Positions 59,945 through 64,000 of a stretch of DNA of 64,000 nt are shown here, in pieces. The stretch comes from Isoetes taiwanensis (lineage: Eukaryota > Streptophyta > Lycopodiopsida > Isoetales > Isoetaceae). The notes under the pieces were generated by a model. The model was not told the origin of the DNA and made no database searches. It saw only the letters and a program-made list of their open reading frames with translations. Every line of letters begins with the position of its first letter. The first letter of the stretch is position 1. Location: the NCBI GenBank assembly GCA_021234155.1, contig JAJEKV010000053.1:2422164-2486163 (forward strand). Reading direction: 5' to 3'. The translations under genes were made by a program, and so were the position numbers.

Positions 59945-60056
59945 GGAGACCTATCAATTAGAATCTGAGACTGACGATCTCACTAACTACAAGATACCTA
60001 TCAATTGGAATCTGAGACTGGTATTGATCTCTTTGGCAATCTCACTAACTAGTCTT
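59945..60056. repeat. Two-copy tandem repeat
   Basis: CCTATCAATTAGAATCTGAG with CTCACTAACTA at 59950, and again CCTATCAATTGGAATCTGAG with CTCACTAACTA at about 59997; the second unit is about 15 bases longer. Confidence 0.7.
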
Positions 60057-60997
60057 TGGAAGGGTAAAAATCAAAATTAAAAGATAGTCGACCAATTAGG
60101 AACCATCCGTCAAATACCAACATGGAAAATATCCGATTAGTACTGTCTTAGAGGCCACAGTGCCATGCCAAGGGAAAATAAAGGATAAAAAAGCAGGCTC
60201 AATGTTATAAATAAAAAACACTTCACAAAATGGCCTCTTCGTCTCGAAAAATCTGCAAAAGATAAAGCCAAAACATTGCATCTAGACCATTGCCCTAGGC
60301 CCATCTCAAGCCATTCTAGCCTTCAAACAGTCCATGGATTATGGGTGCAGAATCCATAGATTCTAGGCTCAAAATCCATAACTGGATTCTAGGCCCATAA
60401 TCCATGGATTTCGGGGAGCGTCCATAGATTCTAGGCTCGAAATCCACTAACTAGATTCTAGAACCAGATTCTCGGCCTAGAATCCGACGTCCCTATATGT
60501 CATTTAGGGGAGCCAATATAGTGCTCGGTGCGAGTGCCCCTAAAGCCCTTTAACAAATATCTTTGTGGTAGGTAGAATCATGTATGAACCCAAAACAACG
60601 AGCATGTGCTCCTGAGGTAGACGAAGACTCTACATGAAGCGACCATAGAACACACACTAACTCCAAACAAGAAAACCAGAAGAAGGCGGCACCAAATGGT
60701 CAAGGGAAGGACATCAGACGCGGGTACACATCTACGCAACACACTCAACCTGGAACACCCACACGCCAAAGAAGTGCAAGCACGAGGATAGGGAAGAACG
60801 TCAGACACTAAAACAAGCATCCACACGACACATCAAGGGCAAGCACCAAATGAGACAAAGGGGAATGGGAGAGGGAACCGACTCTCGGAGAGGGTTACGG
60901 GATGTCAACATGAAGCACACACTCACCAAACACAGGATCCATCAAACCCTAAGAGACCTAGACCATACGTGGACTCTTAAGCAAACAGGACAGACTC
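60057..60997. other. Non-coding, with a minisatellite
   Basis: Apart from the minisatellite at 60320-60490, no gene recognised. The minus-strand frame 60578-60826 is Cys/Ser-rich without motif. Confidence 0.4.
60320..60490. repeat. Degenerate minisatellite, unit about 22-25 bp
   Basis: Repeating units of the type TCCATAGATTCTAGGCTCNAAA, alternating with TCCATGGATTATGGG-like and TAACTAGATTCTAGAACC-like variants, about seven times. Many units are near palindromic (TCCATGGA, TCTAGA). Confidence 0.7.
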
Positions 60998-62577
60998 TCA
61001 GGATGCTAGATGGGTGTTAGTTTTAATCATTCTCATAACCACATCGGATCCTAATGGTCCCCATGGATTCCCCCCGTACAGGGGGTCAAAGGAAGTGGGA
61101 CCTTCCCCCTTTGAAAGCCATGTCATCAAACATATCCCCAAGGTATTGCATAATTGATCAATGGAATCTGATGGATCTGAGAGGTCAATCAGATCTCCAT
61201 TATTGAGTAATGGTGGAGCAATGGGAAAATCATGTTTGCCAGTGTCAATGATGGGTGTAGAGGCAATAATATCAGTTGGATCATCTGGCAGTGGGGTTGT
61301 ATTAGTTGGGTTATTGGAAATGTTTTGGGATTGAGAAGGCATTATCAATGGCTCAATAGTGTCTGCACAAAAGCCATCAGTTAAATCAGAAAGAATAGCA
61401 GATTTATTACCACATTTTATTTTGGCATCCAAGGTATCAGAGTTGATGTCCTATCATTTTCTTTGGTGCTTTGATGTTGAATAATGGCTGAAGTAACTTG
61501 CTGTATGCCTTGTTGAATTTGTTCCTAAGAATATACTTGAATATTCCTTTGCTTAAGAGCTGTGAAGTTAGCCATAGTGTTATGCTCATTTGGCTGGGTA
61601 GAGTTGGACTCTATATTTGAAGAAGTTAACTTATTTTCCATAATTAATGATTCTCCATTCCCTCTATCTTCTGCTGCATTTTTATTGTTGGCTCTGTTGA
61701 CTTTGCTGCTAATCGCCATATTTTCCTCAGTATCAATAGCATGATTCTTCTCTGTTGAATGTATTTTCAAAGAAGAAGATCTAGCTCCTATACTTGCCAA
61801 TTCAGCACTTATTGTAGTTCTTAGCTGAGTTGCTGCAGCTGCTCTGAGATTTGCAAGAGTTATTTGCTCCTGAATTTGAGCAGATTGATGTTGCTGCATA
61901 GGGGCTTTCCCTTTTGACACTCTCCTATTGTGTTCAATGTTTTCAGTCAATATATTTTTATCGATGTTGCCTTTATGGCAAGCTAGCTCCCAAGTTGAAT
62001 CTATGGCTAAGAGAGAGTTACCCTTATTGTTAATACACTCCAAACCTTTATTCATAATCTTAACTGTATTATGAGACTGAGCCAGAGGGTGGGTTAGAGT
62101 CTGTGATTTTCCATGAGCTGGAAGTTCCAAGTCTGACTGGGATTGTTTTAACTCTCTTTTCTTTTGGATTCTCTTTCTGCTACCATTAACCTTTTTCCAT
62201 GCAAATTTCTGTGGCTGAGCTTGAGGTCCCTGATGTGTCTGAGTTTGTCTGCTCATTTATGTGAGTATCTTCATGTCCTAAATCACTCTGAGTTTGATAA
62301 GAAGCCCCACTGTGAAGGACTTGCTTAGGAACCATCATCATGTTCTTTGTAGGATCACTATTTGAATGAGTAGCCGAATTAATTTTTTTTCCCCGCGAGA
62401 TAGTGCCGGAAAAATGTCTACAAATTTGCATTCATGGCAATAGATTGGTAGACCAACCCATCTAAGTTGAAGTTTAATTTGATTGCCATAGAAATAAAAA
62501 ATTGGCACAGAACATGGGATAGGTTTGGAAATATATTGATCAGCTGGAGAGATGGCTCGCTGATAAATGGGACTCAA
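60998..62577 (-). pseudogene. LINE ORF1 (gag-like), minus strand, no ORF2 follows
   Basis: Frames in order on the minus strand: 62338-62577 with KLQLRWVGLPIYCHECKF (start of a plant LINE ORF1 zinc knuckle; frameshift soon after), 61525-62256 (Gln/Lys/Asn-rich: FAWKKVNGSRKRIQKKRELK, LANLRAAAATQLRTTI) and 60998-61432 (acidic, Ser/Pro-rich, ending GNPWGPLGSDVVMRM). Order and composition fit the ORF1 of L1-type plant LINEs. ORF2 is not present downstream (below 60998), so the copy was cut at its 3' side. Confidence 0.65.
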
Positions 62578-62589
62578 CTCCTACACCAG

Positions 62590-63812
62590 ATCACCAGGCA
62601 ACTGATCTATGCTGATGACGTGGACCTCCTACCCTAGCACACACTCAGATAGACATGCAACGCCATTTCGATACCCTGGACACATTTTGCCATATAACTG
62701 ACATGCACATCAACTTAGCCAAGACCAAGGTGGTTCTTGTATCGTCTGCATGCTAGCCAAGGGCCCCAACCCTAACTTATCGTGGCCAAAATGTTAAAGT
62801 GGTGTCCGCTTACAAATATTTGGGGGTGGAGTTTCCATCGGCCATGAACTGGGGCAATTCCATTCGGCTGCGAGCCGCAGCAGGTTGGAAGGCACTCTAT
62901 GCAATACAAAACAATACCCACAAGGGAGAGCTGTATGATTTGGCCCACCAATCCCTATTCAAGGTGCTAGTAGAACCCATTAATTCAGATGGGGTCAAGG
63001 TCCGGGGCTTGATTTCCCTCGCCACTCGGAATGACCTCGAGCAGGTGCAGAAGCTTTCTTGGCACGGGCCCTAGGGGTGAAGCCCAACTCCCATACCAGA
63101 TACTGTTGCAGGAAACATGTTTCTTGCCTCTTCAAAGGGGGGTCTTGACAGATACATCGTCTGCTTCTAGAAGGTGGTCAGCATGGACAATACTCGTCTC
63201 CTTAACCTCGCTTACGTTGTGGCAATGGGGTCTCAACGCTTAAAAGCCTGTTGGGGGAAAAAGAGAGCTCAGTGGCTGGCCAGATGGAATGTGCAGGAGC
63301 ACATGTGTATCTGAGTGCAAATGGAGGCGGATCGCCACACTCTCAGGCAGTACCTTGATACATGCTTCGTCAACAAGCTATGGGATGCTAGCACCCTTGA
63401 ACAGGTCAAGACGACACATTATCAACGCCACATAAATCCCATGTTGGGGAGGGGCCCGCCATGCTATCTGCGCACTCATCTACCCATGAAAAAGCGCAGA
63501 TCTGCCACACCCTTCAGAGTTGTCCGGCATATGATGATATTCTTGATATCTTATCTTTGCCGAATCGGTCCTGCCGGCCCACATGAGTCAGCGACCCGCG
63601 GCTTCGATGCGAGTTGGGATCATACCTCCGAGAGACCATGGATCGCCGAGATCAGGTCGGTTCTCGGGCACTTACCTGATACGTGTACATATTATATCTC
63701 CCCTATGATGTATATATATTTGTATTTGTATTTGTACATTTTGACAACAGACCTATTCCTGTCACGATTTTTCCCCCAAATAATTCTTTTTGGGGGTTTA
63801 ACCCTACAATAA
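62590..63812 (+). pseudogene. LINE reverse transcriptase, C-terminal fragment
   Basis: Starts inside the RT with RQLIYADDVDLL (catalytic motif C), then HINLAKTKVVLV, SAYKYLGVEFPSAMNW (the KYLG motif after the active site), RLRAAAGWKALYAIQ and further broken frames (LDTCFVNKLWD, then RIGPAGPHESATRG). Several stops and frameshifts. It belongs to a different LINE family from the one at 39.8 kb. It abuts the minus-strand ORF1 fragment near 62580-62590. Confidence 0.72.
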
Positions 63813-64000
63813 TACGCTTATTGGGCCTCCTGCCAATTAGTCTCCGTGAACGATAAATTTTTTATTCTTTTCTATTCTATTGTTAAAAAAAAAAAAATTG
63901 GGGTACCATTCAAATTTAAGGCTTATAGACAGCAAGAACTTATGTTAACATCTTGAGATGGCAGCTACGCCACACGACATGAACTTATTGGATTGGAAGA
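63813..64000. other. Flank of the LINE fragment
   Basis: Contains a short A-run near 63885-63897 that could be the LINE tail; otherwise nothing recognised. Confidence 0.3.

Noticed and set aside
1-64000. CRISPR arrays, bacterial operons, organelle DNA insertions, telomere repeats
   Set aside because: No regularly spaced short repeats, no bacterial gene layout, no plastid or mitochondrial genes and no TTTAGGG array were seen.

Overview
The window is nuclear DNA of a land plant. It holds one intron-rich housekeeping gene (RRP12-like, 19 inferred exons, 24388-31208, minus strand) surrounded by dense and mostly decayed transposable elements. The element mix (a non-chromodomain Ty3 element, L1-type LINEs, a CACTA element, a Helitron, a Penelope-like reverse transcriptase and an HUH-type Rep) suggests a large-genome seed-free vascular plant such as a fern or lycophyte. 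That placement is inference; no species marker was recognised.

Left part (1-17.7 kb). A Ty3/gypsy element lies on the minus strand, with its sense-3' LTR cut by the window edge and its sense-5' LTR at 7359-8253. It is inserted inside the open frame of an unusual reverse transcriptase (8254-10065, minus) of the Penelope/TERT-like group. Upstream of that RT in sense direction is a second long ORF (ORF1). A 730-bp CACTA element (10927-11656, 3-bp duplication TCC) splits ORF1. Removing the CACTA element and one copy of the TCC restores a single ORF1 frame. This nested block is the most interesting part of the window. Exon-like pieces of unknown proteins follow on the minus strand to 16.4 kb, and a LINE-type endonuclease frame lies on the plus strand at 16.5-17.7 kb.

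Middle part (17.7-39 kb). Mostly non-coding DNA, a decayed Helitron Rep segment (20.8-22.0 kb), the RRP12-like gene, then a block of long direct repeats (units B-C-A-B, 31.4-37.4 kb) interrupted by a GC-rich unclassified insert. C-A recurs at 51.3-54.7 kb.

Right part (39-64 kb). A nearly complete but frameshifted L1-type LINE ending in a poly(A) tract; a decayed nodulin-like/MFS transporter gene (48.5-51.1 kb, minus); the second C-A repeat copy; a small NHL-repeat membrane protein gene (55.9-57.9 kb, minus) with a foldback MITE inside its frame and a second copy of the MITE beyond its 3' end; an HUH Rep-like frame (58.35-58.90 kb, minus); two minisatellites; and two further LINE fragments in opposite orientations.

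All exon boundaries were read by eye from GT/AG sites and frame continuity. Element names come from motif recognition, not database searches.
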